Positions 1-8,972 are shown, numbered from the stretch's first letter. The stretch is 32,110 nt of DNA from Alphaproteobacteria bacterium (GCA_019240125.1 JAFAYW010000247.1:1-32110), one strand, 5' to 3'. Notes: generated by a model not told the origin, from the letters alone. Program-made: numbers and translations.

Positions 1-711
1 ATATTGCGCGCCGTCAAAAACCGCTTTGGCGCGACCGACGAGATCGGCGTGTTCGAGATGAGCGATTGCGGCCTCGTCGAGGTGCCGAACCCATCGGCGC
101 TATTTCTCGCCGAGCGCTCGCAGCCCGACCCGGAGACCGGCGAGGAGATGGCCGGCAAGACTGCCGGCGCCGCCGTATTCGCTGGGATCGAGGGCACGCG
201 GCCGGTCCTGGTCGAGGTGCAGGCCCTGGTCGCACCGTCATTGCTCGGCACGCCACGTCGCGCCGTTGTCGGCTGGGATGCGACCCGGCTGGCGATGATC
301 ACCGCGGTGCTCGATGCGCGCTGTGGCCTGTCGGTCGGTGCTAACGACATTTACCTCAACATCGCCGGCGGATTGCGCATCGTTGAGCCCGCCGCGGATC
401 TCGCGGTGGCGGCGGCGCTGGTATCGGCATTGACCGAGATGCCGGTACCCGCCGAGACGGTTGTGTTCGGCGAGATCGGGTTGTCCGGCCGGGTGCGCCC
501 CGTGTCGCATGCCGATGCGCGTCTCAAGGAAGCCGCCAAGCTCGGCTTTGCCGAGGCCTGGACGCCGATCCGGGGCGGCCGCAAGACGCGGACCAGCGAA
601 GGCCTCGCGGTGACACCAATCAGTCATCTCAGCGAGTTGGTGGCGCGATTGTCGCCGCCGCGCCGACGCATCGCGGCCGGCGCGCAACAACGGCTGGCCA
701 CAGCGCCGTGA
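1..711 (+). CDS. radA: DNA repair protein RadA, C-terminal part (5' end cut by window)
   Basis: The frame is open from the first base, so the zinc finger and Walker A region lie outside the window. The visible part begins with the RadA hallmark KNRFG (nt 16-30). It continues into the Lon-protease-like domain with the segment GGLRIVEPAADLAVAAAL and a typical ending around VVFGEIGLSGRVRPV. RadA (Sms) is a RecA-like ATPase that helps process recombination intermediates and drives branch migration in the cytoplasm. The stop TGA (709-711) overlaps the GTG start of cvpA, so the two are translationally coupled. The radA-cvpA-purF order is common in alphaproteobacteria. Identification is firm; only the start is missing. 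Confidence 0.95.
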   Translation: MLRAVKNRFGATDEIGVFEMSDCGLVEVPNPSALFLAERSQPDPETGEEMAGKTAGAAVFAGIEGTRPVLVEVQALVAPSLLGTPRRAVVGWDATRLAMITAVLDARCGLSVGANDIYLNIAGGLRIVEPAADLAVAAALVSALTEMPVPAETVVFGEIGLSGRVRPVSHADARLKEAAKLGFAEAWTPIRGGRKTRTSEGLAVTPISHLSELVARLSPPRRRIAAGAQQRLATAP

Positions 712-1391
712 ACCCCCTCGATCTCGGCGTCATCGGCGTCATCGTGCTGTCGGCGATTTTTGCCTTCGCACGCGGCTTTGTGCGTGAGGCGCTGTCGATC
801 GTGGCGTGGATCGGCGCCGCCGCGATCACGCTCTACAGCTTCAGCTGGGCTTTCGCCCAAATCGATCAGCACGTCCATAACCTGCTGCTGTCGCAGGTCA
901 TTGCCGGGTTCGGCCTGTTCGTGATTGCGCTGATCATCCTGACGATCCTGACGGGGATGGTCGCGCGTGTGGTGCACATCGCCGGATTGACGCCAATCGA
1001 CCGCACGCTCGGCTTCATCTTCGGCCTGGCCCGCGGCATGTTTCTCGTCTGCCTCGCCTATCTGCTGCTCGATCTCAGCCTGCCGCAGCAAAACGACCGG
1101 CCGCCGTGGATCCGCGAAGCGAAAAGTGCCCCTTACCTGCATGAGGGCGCCGACGTGCTGCGCGGCTTCCTGCCGGAGTCTCTGAAGGTGAAGAGCGCCG
1201 AGGCACTCGATGACGCGGTCAAGACGTTGAGCCCCGCGGCGCAAGCGAGGCAGGCAGCCGAAGCCTATATGCACCCGAAACCGGCCGCGCCGCTTGCCGA
1301 TGCGCCGATCCCGCCGGCACCGCCGCCGGTACCGGCATACAAGCCCGGTGACCAGAAGCAGCTCGATCGTCTGATCGGTTCGCAACACTGA
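708..1391 (+). CDS. cvpA: CvpA family membrane protein
   Basis: Protein of 227 residues starting at a GTG that overlaps the radA stop (GTGA). About four hydrophobic segments are visible (roughly residues 4-22, 28-48, 62-82, 103-122). The family motif LTPIDRTLGFIFGLARG sits near residues 94-110, before the last helix. The C-terminal third is soluble and ends in a proline/alanine-rich, probably disordered stretch (residues about 190-215). CvpA was named for colicin V production in E. coli and has been linked to envelope homeostasis; its biochemical role is unclear. Its position directly before purF is the classical arrangement, so co-transcription with purF is likely. Confidence 0.92.
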   Translation: MNPLDLGVIGVIVLSAIFAFARGFVREALSIVAWIGAAAITLYSFSWAFAQIDQHVHNLLLSQVIAGFGLFVIALIILTILTGMVARVVHIAGLTPIDRTLGFIFGLARGMFLVCLAYLLLDLSLPQQNDRPPWIREAKSAPYLHEGADVLRGFLPESLKVKSAEALDDAVKTLSPAAQARQAAEAYMHPKPAAPLADAPIPPAPPPVPAYKPGDQKQLDRLIGSQH

Positions 1392-1473
1392 TGCGGCGGC
1401 ACGATCTCGAAATCTTCGCTGTTAAGTCTTATATCTGTACGACTTCCCCACGGGGCTGGATTGAGGTGAGCGG

Positions 1474-2928
1474 ATGCTGAAGGCCGGCGACGCTGAAGCT
1501 GATCGATTCCATGAGGAATGTGGCGTCTTCGGCGTCTACGGGCACCCCGATGCCGCGGCTCTGACTGCGCTCGGCCTGCATGCATTGCAGCATCGTGGGC
1601 AGGAATCCGCCGGGATCGTCGCTTATGACGGCGAGCAGTTCACCGCACATCGCGGGCCCGGTCTCGTCAGCGACAATTTCAGCTCGAAGGAAGTCATCGC
1701 CCGGTTGCCGGGCGCGATGGCGATTGGCCACGTGCGCTATGCCACGACCGGCGAGGTCGCGCTGCGCAACATCCAGCCGCTCTTCGCCGATTTCGAATTC
1801 GGCGGGCTGGCGATCTGCCACAACGGTAATCTGACGAATTCTTATCAACTACGGCGCCAACTGGTGCGCCGCGGCAGCCTTTTCCAATCGACCAGCGACA
1901 CCGAGGTCATTGTCCACCTGATCGCGACGAGCCTGAAGCCGACCGTGGTCGAGCGCATGGTCGATGCCCTGCAGCAGATCGAGGGGGCTTATTCGCTGGT
2001 CGCCCTGTCGCAGAATGCGGTGATCGGAGTGCGCGACCCCCTCGGGGTGCGCCCCCTGGTGCTGGGCAAACTCGGCGATTCGTGGATATTAGCGTCGGAA
2101 ACCTGCGCCTTCGACATCATCGGTGCCGAGTTCGTGCGCGATGTCGAGCCCGGCGAGATTGTCATCATCGACGCCACCGGGGTGCACAGCGACAAGCCCT
2201 TCGTGCACCAGTCAAAGCGCGTCTGCGTCTTCGAGTACATCTATTTCGCCCGTCCCGACAGTGTCATGGACGGGCGCAGCGTCTACGAGGCGCGCAAGCG
2301 GATCGGCCGCGAACTGGCCCGCGAGTCACCGGTGGCGGCGGACATTGTCGTGCCGGTTCCGGATTCGGGGGTGCCCGCGGCGCTTGGCTATTCGGCGGAA
2401 TCCGGTGTGCCGTTCGAGCTTGGCATCATTCGCAACCACTATGTCGGCCGGACCTTTATCGAGCCGACCGATCAGATCCGCCATCTCGGCGTGCGGCTCA
2501 AGCACAACGCCAATCGGGCCGATCTCGAAGGCAAGCGGGTCGTTCTGGTCGACGATTCGATCGTGCGCGGCACGACCTCGACCAAGATCGTCGATATGGT
2601 CCGCAATGCCGGCGCCCGCGAGGTGCACATGCGCATCTCCAGCCCACCCACCAGCTTTCCGTGTTTTTACGGCATCGCCACACCATCGCGCGATCAGCTC
2701 CTCGCCGCGAAATACGATGTCGAGGAGATGGCACGGCTGATCGGCGTGGACAGCCTCGCCTTTATCTCGATCAACGGGCTCTACCGCGCCATGGGCGAAG
2801 CAGGACGTAACGAAGTCGCTCCGCGCTTTTGCGATGCCTGCTTCACCGGCGACTATCCGATCCCCCTGGCGGATGCGGATAACGGCAAGGTTTCGGTGCA
2901 ATTGTCGCTCCTCGCGGAGCCTGTCTGA
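1474..2928 (+). CDS. purF: Amidophosphoribosyltransferase (glutamine PRPP amidotransferase)
   Basis: PurF of 484 residues, full length for the family. It catalyses the first committed step of purine synthesis, converting PRPP and glutamine to phosphoribosylamine. The Ntn-type glutaminase domain starts at EECGVFGVYG; Cys16 would become the N-terminal nucleophile after removal of a short propeptide. RGQESAGI and GHVRYATTG follow. The phosphoribosyltransferase domain carries the PRPP loop VVLVDDSIVRGTTS (around residues 356-369) and the segment SPPTSFPCFYGI. A GAGGTG ribosome-binding site precedes the ATG. The 82-base gap after cvpA shows no clear terminator, so read-through from radA-cvpA is plausible. 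Confidence 0.97.
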   Translation: MLKAGDAEADRFHEECGVFGVYGHPDAAALTALGLHALQHRGQESAGIVAYDGEQFTAHRGPGLVSDNFSSKEVIARLPGAMAIGHVRYATTGEVALRNIQPLFADFEFGGLAICHNGNLTNSYQLRRQLVRRGSLFQSTSDTEVIVHLIATSLKPTVVERMVDALQQIEGAYSLVALSQNAVIGVRDPLGVRPLVLGKLGDSWILASETCAFDIIGAEFVRDVEPGEIVIIDATGVHSDKPFVHQSKRVCVFEYIYFARPDSVMDGRSVYEARKRIGRELARESPVAADIVVPVPDSGVPAALGYSAESGVPFELGIIRNHYVGRTFIEPTDQIRHLGVRLKHNANRADLEGKRVVLVDDSIVRGTTSTKIVDMVRNAGAREVHMRISSPPTSFPCFYGIATPSRDQLLAAKYDVEEMARLIGVDSLAFISINGLYRAMGEAGRNEVAPRFCDACFTGDYPIPLADADNGKVSVQLSLLAEPV

Positions 2929-2962
2929 CCATCGCGCCTCCGGCGATGCCTCTGGAGGGGTG

Positions 2963-4255
2963 ATGACGACCGATACGATCAACCGGCGCCTCTCGGCGGA
3001 ACCGCTGCGCCCCGGCGTGCCGCGCATCATCGTGGCCGCCTCGATCGGCAACGCCCTGGAGTGGTTCGACTTCCTCGCCTACGGCTACTTCGCCGTGACG
3101 ATCTCCAAGCTGTTCTTCCCGAGCAGCAACGAGACGGTATCGCTGCTCAACACGTTCGGGGTCTTCGCGCTGTCCTATCTGGTGCGACCGCTCGGAGCGA
3201 TCGCCATCGGTGCTTATACCGATCGGTTTGGGCGGCGCGGCGGCATGACGCTTTCGATCATGCTGATGATGGTCGGCACGACAATCATGGCGGTGTCGCC
3301 GACCTATGACGCCATCGGCATCGCCGCGCCCCTGCTAGTCCTGCTGGCGCGCTTGCTCCAGGGGTTTTCGGTCGGCGGGGAATTTGGCACCTCGACCGCT
3401 TTCCTGGTCGAGCATTCCGAGACCCGCAAGGGCTTCCTCGCCAGCTGGCAATGGGCCAGCCAGGGCATCACCGCAGTCATTGCCTCGCTGCTGGGCGTTA
3501 TCCTGACCGGCTGGCTGAGCGCCGATCAATTGCTTGCCTGGGGCTGGCGGGTACCATTCCTGTTCGGGCTGCTGATCGGACCGGTCGGCCTCTATATCCG
3601 CAGCCACATGGCCGAGACGCCGGAATTCGCCGCCTCCGCACCGAGCCGCACCCCGTTGCGCGGATTATTGCGGCGGTACCCGGTGCAGGTGCTGATCGCG
3701 GTCGGCGCCTCGGTCATCTCGAACAGCTCGAACTACCTGATCCTCTACATCCCGACTTATGCGGCCAAGGAACTGCACCTGCCGCAATACATTGGCTTTA
3801 TCGCGACGATGGTCGGCGCCATCATCCTCAGCACCGTGGCGCCGATTGCCGGCCATGTGTCGGACAAGGTCGGCCGGCCGCGCATCATGATCGCGATGTG
3901 CGTCCTGTTTCTGGTCACCGCCTATCCGGTGTTCTGGATCATGGTGACGTGGCCGTCGCTAACCACCGCGATCATCGCCGCCGGCTGGTTGAGCCTCGTC
4001 AAGGCTGGTTATAGCGGCATCCTGCCGGCGCTCCTCTCGGAGCTGTTTCCCACCGAGACGCGCGCTATCGGCATGTCGCTCGGCTACAGTGTCTCGGTGA
4101 CGATCTTTGGCGGCTCGGCCCTGTACATCGCCACCCAATTGATCCACCTGACCGGCGACCCGCTGGCGCCGAGCTATTACCTCATGGGGACCGCCGTACT
4201 CAGTATCATCGCCATCGTCTGCGCCGCCCGGTTTCGGCCAAGCACCGCGCCGTGA
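2963..4255 (+). CDS. MFS transporter, MHS (metabolite:H+ symporter) family
   Basis: About 430 residues from the ATG at 2963. I chose this start because GGAGGGG lies directly upstream; the frame stays open further upstream but overlaps purF. About 12 transmembrane segments are apparent. Family markers are IGNALEWFDFLAYGYF at the N-terminus, the loop GAYTDRFGRRGG, RLLQGFSVGGEFGTST, and GHVSDKVGRPR in the second half. This pattern is typical of the KgtP/ProP/ShiA group, proton symporters of organic acids, betaines or related solutes in the inner membrane. The substrate cannot be read from sequence. It follows purF by 34 bases and overlaps the next SDR gene, so it probably belongs to the same transcript. 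Confidence 0.9.
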   Translation: MTTDTINRRLSAEPLRPGVPRIIVAASIGNALEWFDFLAYGYFAVTISKLFFPSSNETVSLLNTFGVFALSYLVRPLGAIAIGAYTDRFGRRGGMTLSIMLMMVGTTIMAVSPTYDAIGIAAPLLVLLARLLQGFSVGGEFGTSTAFLVEHSETRKGFLASWQWASQGITAVIASLLGVILTGWLSADQLLAWGWRVPFLFGLLIGPVGLYIRSHMAETPEFAASAPSRTPLRGLLRRYPVQVLIAVGASVISNSSNYLILYIPTYAAKELHLPQYIGFIATMVGAIILSTVAPIAGHVSDKVGRPRIMIAMCVLFLVTAYPVFWIMVTWPSLTTAIIAAGWLSLVKAGYSGILPALLSELFPTETRAIGMSLGYSVSVTIFGGSALYIATQLIHLTGDPLAPSYYLMGTAVLSIIAIVCAARFRPSTAP

Positions 4256-4974
4256 CCCCAGCAGATGGCGGCGGCGGCCGGCTCGTGGGCAGGATCGCCC
4301 TGGTCACCGGCGCATCGCGCGGCATCGGCGCCGCCGTCGCCGAGCGTTTCGCCGCCGAGGGCGCGCATGTCGTGGCCACCGCCCGCACCGTCGGCGGCCT
4401 CGAGGAACTCGACGACCGCATCCGGGCGTTCGGCGGCAGCGCGACCCTGGTGCCGCTGGATTTACGAGACTTCATCAAGATCGACGAATTGGCAGCGGTA
4501 CTCTATCAGCGCTATGGCCACCTCGATGTTCTGGTCGGCAACGCAGCGCTGTTCGGCACCTTCTCGCCGCTCGGCCATATCGACCCGAAACTCTGGGGCG
4601 AGGTGATCGACCTCAACCTGACCGCGAACTGGCGCTTGATACGGGCCATGGACCCGCTGCTGCGCGCCGCCACGGCCGGCCGGGCCATCTTTGTCACCAG
4701 CCGTCTCGGCAGCGACGCGCCGCCCTATTATGGGCCGTATGCGGTCAGTAAGGCGGGCCTGGAAACACTGGTGCGCATCTATGCCGGCGAAATCGCACTA
4801 ACCCAGGTACGCGCCAATCTGATCGAGCCAGGCATCGTGCGCACTCGCCTGCGCGCCCGTATCTTCCCCGGCGAAGACGCCACCGCCCTGCCCGGCCCCG
4901 CCAGCGTCACCGACGCCTTCGTCGACCTGGCCTGCGCGGAATGCCCGCTCAACGGCGACATCATCGCCCTGTAA
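4252..4974 (+). CDS. SDR family NAD(P)-dependent oxidoreductase
   Basis: Classical short-chain dehydrogenase of 240 residues. The Rossmann dinucleotide motif TGASRGIG is at residues 19-26, NAA near 97-99, the catalytic Ser150, and the YAVSK active site with Tyr163 and Lys167. The C-terminal segment is shorter than usual and ends at DIIAL. The GTG start overlaps the transporter stop (GTGA), so the two are translationally coupled. An SDR gene close downstream of purF is a recurring alphaproteobacterial arrangement, although here a transporter lies between them. The substrate is unknown. The gene ends 29 bases before a convergent ABC binding-protein gene. Confidence 0.93.
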   Translation: MTPADGGGGRLVGRIALVTGASRGIGAAVAERFAAEGAHVVATARTVGGLEELDDRIRAFGGSATLVPLDLRDFIKIDELAAVLYQRYGHLDVLVGNAALFGTFSPLGHIDPKLWGEVIDLNLTANWRLIRAMDPLLRAATAGRAIFVTSRLGSDAPPYYGPYAVSKAGLETLVRIYAGEIALTQVRANLIEPGIVRTRLRARIFPGEDATALPGPASVTDAFVDLACAECPLNGDIIAL

Positions 4975-5003
4975 CCCCCTCTCGCCGCCGTCGGGAAGGG
5001 ATT

Positions 5004-6353
5004 CTAACTCCTCATGAAGCCTTCGATCTCCTGCTCGGCCCAGGCGATCGCCTGGTCGATACTCTGCCCCTGCTGGGTGCAATGGGCGATCATCTTGGTC
5101 ATCGTCGCCTGCGAGTAGATCTGGTTTGCGATCTTTTTCGGGGCGGGGGCGCAGGCGATCGAGACGATCTGGTCGGGATAGCGCGGCGGGTAGCTGTAGA
5201 GCGTGCCCTTGGGCGGCCCCTCCTCGGCCCAGGTCTTGAAGTCGAGCAGGTTGGCCCAGGGCGGCAGATCATAGCCGTGGCTGGCGGCGACGAATTTCTC
5301 GGCAGACTCGCGCGACGACAGATGCGTCAGCAGGCTCTTCGCCGCCGCTTTGTTCGGTGAGAAGCTCCAGGTGCCCCAGAACCACGGCTGGCTCGGCTCA
5401 TAGCGGCCCTTTGGCCCCTTGGGCGAGGCAAAGGTCCAGAGCTGCTCGGCGATTTTCGGCATGTCGCGCACCGCTACGGCCCAGGCCGAGGGCGGGTTCA
5501 TGATCAATGCGCCCTTGCCCGAAACCAGCCATTTGTTGTTGCCGGCATCGTCCCAGGCAAAGGTGTCGGCGGGGAACAGCGGCACCGCCTTTTTGAACCA
5601 CTCCAGCACCTGTTTCACCTGGTCGGTCTTGACGGTGATGTTGCCGTCCTTGTCCATCAGAAAGGCGCCATGGCTGGCGAATACCGCGCCGACCCAATCG
5701 GTCGCGTCGGTCGCGACCTGCCCCATCGGCATGCCGAACGGCGAGCCGCCTTTGGCCGCCTTGCCGGCCGCATCGAGAAAGGTATCCCAGGTCCAGTTGT
5801 CGGCCAGCTCCTTATCGGGCGGGCCGCCGGCCGGGTACATCTTCTGCACATCGATGCCGCAGAGCTGCTTCATCAGGTCGATGCGCGCGCAGGGCGGCTT
5901 GGTCTGGCAGCCCACATTGGCCGGCACCGCGACCCAGTGGCCGTCATTGGTGCCGAGATATTCGGCGCCGGCGGTCACCTTGCCGTTCTGCTGTTCGAGC
6001 TGCTTGACGAGATCGTCCATCGGTTCGAGCACGTCGGCGTGGCCGACCGCATACCAGGTCTGGATCGCCAGAATGTCGTGCCCGGAGCGGGCCTGCGCCT
6101 CGGCCGCGGCGGTCAGGATCAATTTGTCGCCGACCGTAGTGATGAAGTCGATCTGGATATCGACTTTTTCCTTCTCGGCCCATTCGTGGCAGATCTTGCT
6201 CATCACATCGTTGGCGCCGGGCACCCAATGATCCCAGAACCCGACCTTCAGCGAACCGGCGGCATGCGCTCCATGCACAAAAGGCATCGCAAGCGCCGTC
6301 GTGGTCGCCGCTGCTGTCTTCAACACGGTGCGCCGGGTAAGTGTCCTGGTCAT
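5004..6353 (-). CDS. Extracellular solute-binding protein, family 1, with Tat signal
   Basis: Periplasmic binding protein of 449 residues. The N-terminus has a twin-arginine motif (TRRTVLK, Arg7-Arg8), a hydrophobic stretch and an AHAA cleavage region near residue 31, indicating Tat export. The mature part (KVGFWDHWVPG..., later WGTWSFSPNKAAAKSLLTHL) resembles the UgpB/MalE-like family 1 binding proteins of sugar or polyol importers. Several cysteines are present. A strong GGGAGG site precedes the ATG. It is the last gene of the minus-strand operon, 80 bases after the second permease. Family 1 proteins usually work with MalF/MalG-type permeases, which are absent here, so its partner is uncertain. 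Confidence 0.9.
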   Translation of the reverse strand: MTRTLTRRTVLKTAAATTTALAMPFVHGAHAAGSLKVGFWDHWVPGANDVMSKICHEWAEKEKVDIQIDFITTVGDKLILTAAAEAQARSGHDILAIQTWYAVGHADVLEPMDDLVKQLEQQNGKVTAGAEYLGTNDGHWVAVPANVGCQTKPPCARIDLMKQLCGIDVQKMYPAGGPPDKELADNWTWDTFLDAAGKAAKGGSPFGMPMGQVATDATDWVGAVFASHGAFLMDKDGNITVKTDQVKQVLEWFKKAVPLFPADTFAWDDAGNNKWLVSGKGALIMNPPSAWAVAVRDMPKIAEQLWTFASPKGPKGRYEPSQPWFWGTWSFSPNKAAAKSLLTHLSSRESAEKFVAASHGYDLPPWANLLDFKTWAEEGPPKGTLYSYPPRYPDQIVSIACAPAPKKIANQIYSQATMTKMIAHCTQQGQSIDQAIAWAEQEIEGFMRS

Positions 6354-6433
6354 CTGGTTTCCTCCCGAAATATTTTACGTCTGGTCGGGGGAGAATAGCG
6401 GGCGGGCGAACGTGACGGAAGGCTGCCCTGCCC

Positions 6434-7276
6434 TCAAACGGTGGCGGTTTCGCGCGTTTCCTGATGCCAGACCAGGAGGCGCCGGCGCAGCATCGTCATG
6501 CCCCGGACAAGGCAGAGGCCGGCGATCGCGATCTCGACGATGCCGGCGAAGACGCCCGTCGAGTCGGCAAATCGCGACGAACTGATCATCGCCCCGCCCA
6601 GCCCCTCGCCGCCCATCATCATCTCGGTCACGATCGTCACGATCAGCGAGATCGGCAATGCAACCTGCAACCCGGTCATTATCTGCGGCAGGGCAGCGGG
6701 CAATATGATCTCGCGCAGCAATTGCCGCTCACTGGCGCCGAGGCTGCGTGCCGACCACAACAATTGCCGTTCCACGCCCTCGGCCGCCGCCATCGTCGCG
6801 GTGATGACCGGAAAAATCGCGTTGAACACGACCATCGAGATCTTCGAGACATCATAGAGCCCAAGCCACAACATGAAGATCGGCAAAAACGCGATCTTCG
6901 GCATCGGGAAGCCTACCGAGACAATCGGGTCGAAAAACCAGCGTACCAGGCGCTGCCGTGTCATCAGGATGCCGAGCACCACGCCGGCCACTGCGGCAAT
7001 CGCAAACCCGGTCAATGCGCGATACAGCGTCAGCCCAAGATTGACCGCAAGGTCGCCGCTCTGCGCGTCATCGAACACCCGCCCCAGCACCTCGGATAGC
7101 GGGGGCAACAGGAAGGGCGTGACGACGCCGCTGCGTGACGCGGCCTCCCAGGCGGCGACCAGCACCAGCAGCGAGGCAATCGCCCCGGCGCGCTGCGCGA
7201 GGGCCGCCGCCACCGCGTCGAACCGGAACCGCGCGGGTGCCGGCCGAGCCAGTATGGAGGTATCGGCCTCGCTCAT
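6434..7276 (-). CDS. ABC transporter permease, NitT/TauT (TauC/SsuC) type, second copy
   Basis: Inner-membrane permease of 280 residues from the ATG at 7276, which overlaps the upstream permease stop (ATGA). The frame is open further upstream but there it only shadows the neighbouring gene. The coupling-helix region is ARSLGASERQLLREIILPAA followed by LPQIMTGLQVALP, the EAA loop of SsuC/TauC-like permeases. Five to six hydrophobic segments are apparent. Residues 15-40 form a short cytoplasmic leader with Ala/Arg-rich sequence. Together with the permease at 7273-8025 it probably forms a heterodimeric channel served by one ATPase. The substrate is not evident. Confidence 0.92.
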   Translation of the reverse strand: MSEADTSILARPAPARFRFDAVAAALAQRAGAIASLLVLVAAWEAASRSGVVTPFLLPPLSEVLGRVFDDAQSGDLAVNLGLTLYRALTGFAIAAVAGVVLGILMTRQRLVRWFFDPIVSVGFPMPKIAFLPIFMLWLGLYDVSKISMVVFNAIFPVITATMAAAEGVERQLLWSARSLGASERQLLREIILPAALPQIMTGLQVALPISLIVTIVTEMMMGGEGLGGAMISSSRFADSTGVFAGIVEIAIAGLCLVRGMTMLRRRLLVWHQETRETATV

Positions 7277-8025
7277 TCGCGCCATGCCAGGATGCGCCGC
7301 ATGAACATCAGATACAGACGGTCGGCGGCAAACCCGAGCGCCGCCACCGTAAGCACCACCGCGAACATCGCGTCGTAAGCGCCGCCATCGCCGAGCCAAC
7401 CGATCATGTAGCCAAGCCCGGCGCGCGCGACGATCAGCTCGGAGCTCACCAGTAAGACAAAGGACAGCGCGAGCGCAGTACGGATGCCGCTGAGGATTTC
7501 CGGCAGGGCACTCGGCAATACCACCTCCCACAAGACGCGGGCGCGGCTGGCACCAAGGCTGCGGGCCGACCAGATCAGCACCTCCTCGGTGCCGCGCGCG
7601 CCGTTAAAAGCGCTGAGCGTCACCGGCAGCAGGCAACCAACAAAGATCAATGTGACCTTCGATGCGTCGCCGAACCCCAGCCACAACACCATGACCGGGA
7701 TCAGCGCCGATTTCGGCATCGGGTAGAAGAACTGGACGATCGGATTGACCACGATGCGAACCGGCTTGTACCAGGCCATCGAGACGCCGATGAGGCTGCC
7801 GCACAGCACCGCGAGACCCAACCCCAGCGCAGCGCGCGAGATCGACGACTCGCCGTTGGTCCACAGATCGCCGCCCTCGGCCAGCTTGACCCAGGCGGTC
7901 GCGACCGTATCGAGCGGCGGCAATGCCGCGGTCGGCACAAGCCCCGCGCGGGTCACCAGCTCCCACGCGATCGCGAGCAACAGCAGCGGCAGATAACGCT
8001 GCAGGTTCTGCGCGACTGTGGTCAT
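7273..8025 (-). CDS. ABC transporter permease, NitT/TauT (TauC/SsuC) type, first copy
   Basis: Permease of 250 residues. The ATG at 8025 overlaps the ATPase stop (ATGA), and its own stop overlaps the next permease start. The EAA loop reads ARSLGASRARVLWEVVLPSA then LPEILSGIRTALALS, typical of the family that carries sulfonates, taurine, nitrate, pyrimidines or related small molecules. About six transmembrane segments are visible. It is a diverged paralogue of the following permease, so the pore is likely asymmetric. The tight overlaps through ATPase, permease and permease argue for stoichiometric translation of the membrane complex. Confidence 0.92.
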   Translation of the reverse strand: MTTVAQNLQRYLPLLLLAIAWELVTRAGLVPTAALPPLDTVATAWVKLAEGGDLWTNGESSISRAALGLGLAVLCGSLIGVSMAWYKPVRIVVNPIVQFFYPMPKSALIPVMVLWLGFGDASKVTLIFVGCLLPVTLSAFNGARGTEEVLIWSARSLGASRARVLWEVVLPSALPEILSGIRTALALSFVLLVSSELIVARAGLGYMIGWLGDGGAYDAMFAVVLTVAALGFAADRLYLMFMRRILAWRE

Positions 8026-8813
8026 GCCGCCGCACCGCCGCGCTCGGCGCGGATCGCCTCGCCGCGTACCAGATTCCAGACGTGATCGACCATTTCGAGA
8101 AAGGCCGGGCGGCGCTGCAGTTCCGGATCGTTTTTGTCGAAGGCGACCTCGACGATCTCCTTGATGTGCCCGGGTCGCGCCGACATCACCGCGATGCGTT
8201 CCGACAGGTACACCGCCTCCTGCACATCGTGCGTCACGAACACGACCGTCTTGCGCGACGCCTGCCACAAGCGCAGCAATTCCGCCTGCATCAAGCTACG
8301 GGTTTGGGCGTCGAGCGCGCCAAACGGCTCATCCATCAGCAGCACACGAGGATCGACCGCCAGGGTGCGAGCGATCGCGGCGCGCTGCTTCATGCCACCC
8401 GACAATTGGCTGGGATAGCTGTCCTCGAACCCGGCAAGGCCGACCATCTCGATATATTGCTGTGCCCGCTGCTCGCGGCTATCGCGCGGCAAGCCCTGTT
8501 TTTCGAGCCCATAGAGCACGTTCTGCCGCACTGTTTTCCACGGGAACAGCGCAAAGTGCTGAAACACGATGCCGCGATCGGGGCCAGGCCCACTGACCGT
8601 CTTGTCCTCGACGCGTATCGCGCCCTGCTCGACCGGCAGAAAGCCGCCGATCAGGTACAGCAAAGTGCTCTTGCCGCAGCCGCTCGGTCCCAGCAGTGAG
8701 ACGAACTCGCGGTCGCCGATCGCCAGCGAGACATTATCGAGCGCCAGCACCGGCCTGCCGCGCGCCGGCTTATAGGTGTGGCAGACCCGGTCAATCTCGA
8801 TCTGCGCCTGCAT
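8022..8813 (-). CDS. ABC transporter ATP-binding protein, NitT/TauT (SsuB/TauB) type
   Basis: ATPase of 263 residues with all nucleotide-binding motifs: Walker A GPSGCGKST (residues 42-50), Q-loop FQHFALFPWKT, signature LSGGMKQR (138-145), Walker B LLMDEP (159-164), D-loop GALDAQTR and switch histidine VFVTHD. The spacing and C-terminal segment fit SsuB/TauB/NrtD proteins, which energise import of small organic or inorganic nutrients. It lies first in the tightly overlapping block ATPase-permease-permease. The upstream binding-protein gene is separated from it by 159 bases that contain a long palindrome. Confidence 0.94.
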   Translation of the reverse strand: MQAQIEIDRVCHTYKPARGRPVLALDNVSLAIGDREFVSLLGPSGCGKSTLLYLIGGFLPVEQGAIRVEDKTVSGPGPDRGIVFQHFALFPWKTVRQNVLYGLEKQGLPRDSREQRAQQYIEMVGLAGFEDSYPSQLSGGMKQRAAIARTLAVDPRVLLMDEPFGALDAQTRSLMQAELLRLWQASRKTVVFVTHDVQEAVYLSERIAVMSARPGHIKEIVEVAFDKNDPELQRRPAFLEMVDHVWNLVRGEAIRAERGGAAA

Positions 8814-8852
8814 CTAACCCGGTGCCTATCTTAAGCAATTGGTACTTAAAAC

Positions 8853-8938
8853 ATTGTCCTCCCTGCGAAAGCAGGGGCCCACCGGGCAACCACTTGATCG
8901 CTGTAAACATGGGTCGCTGCTTTCGCAGGGACGACAAT
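8853..8938. repeat. Long imperfect palindrome (REP-like element) inside the ABC operon
   Basis: Two 22-base arms, 8853-8874 and 8917-8938, are reverse complements at 21 of 22 positions (core CCCTGCGAAAGCAG / CTGCTTTCGCAGGG). A 42-base middle part can partly extend the stem (GGGCCCA with TGGGTCG). Transcribed from either strand it would fold into a strong hairpin. There is no run of T after it, so it is not a standard intrinsic terminator. This sequence type resembles dispersed intergenic repeats that I remember from alphaproteobacterial genomes. It occurs once in this window. It sits between the binding-protein gene and the ATPase gene. Confidence 0.8.
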
Positions 8939-8972
8939 CTAGAGAATGCAGCATGGCCTCACGACCTGCCAA

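Noticed and set aside
5419..6398. Plus-strand frames over the family 1 binding protein
   Set aside because: They are shadows of the minus-strand gene, without ribosome-binding sites or recognisable motifs.
8820..8972. Possible CRISPR or intrinsic terminator at the palindrome
   Set aside because: Only one inverted pair is present, with no direct repeats or spacers, and no T run follows the stem.
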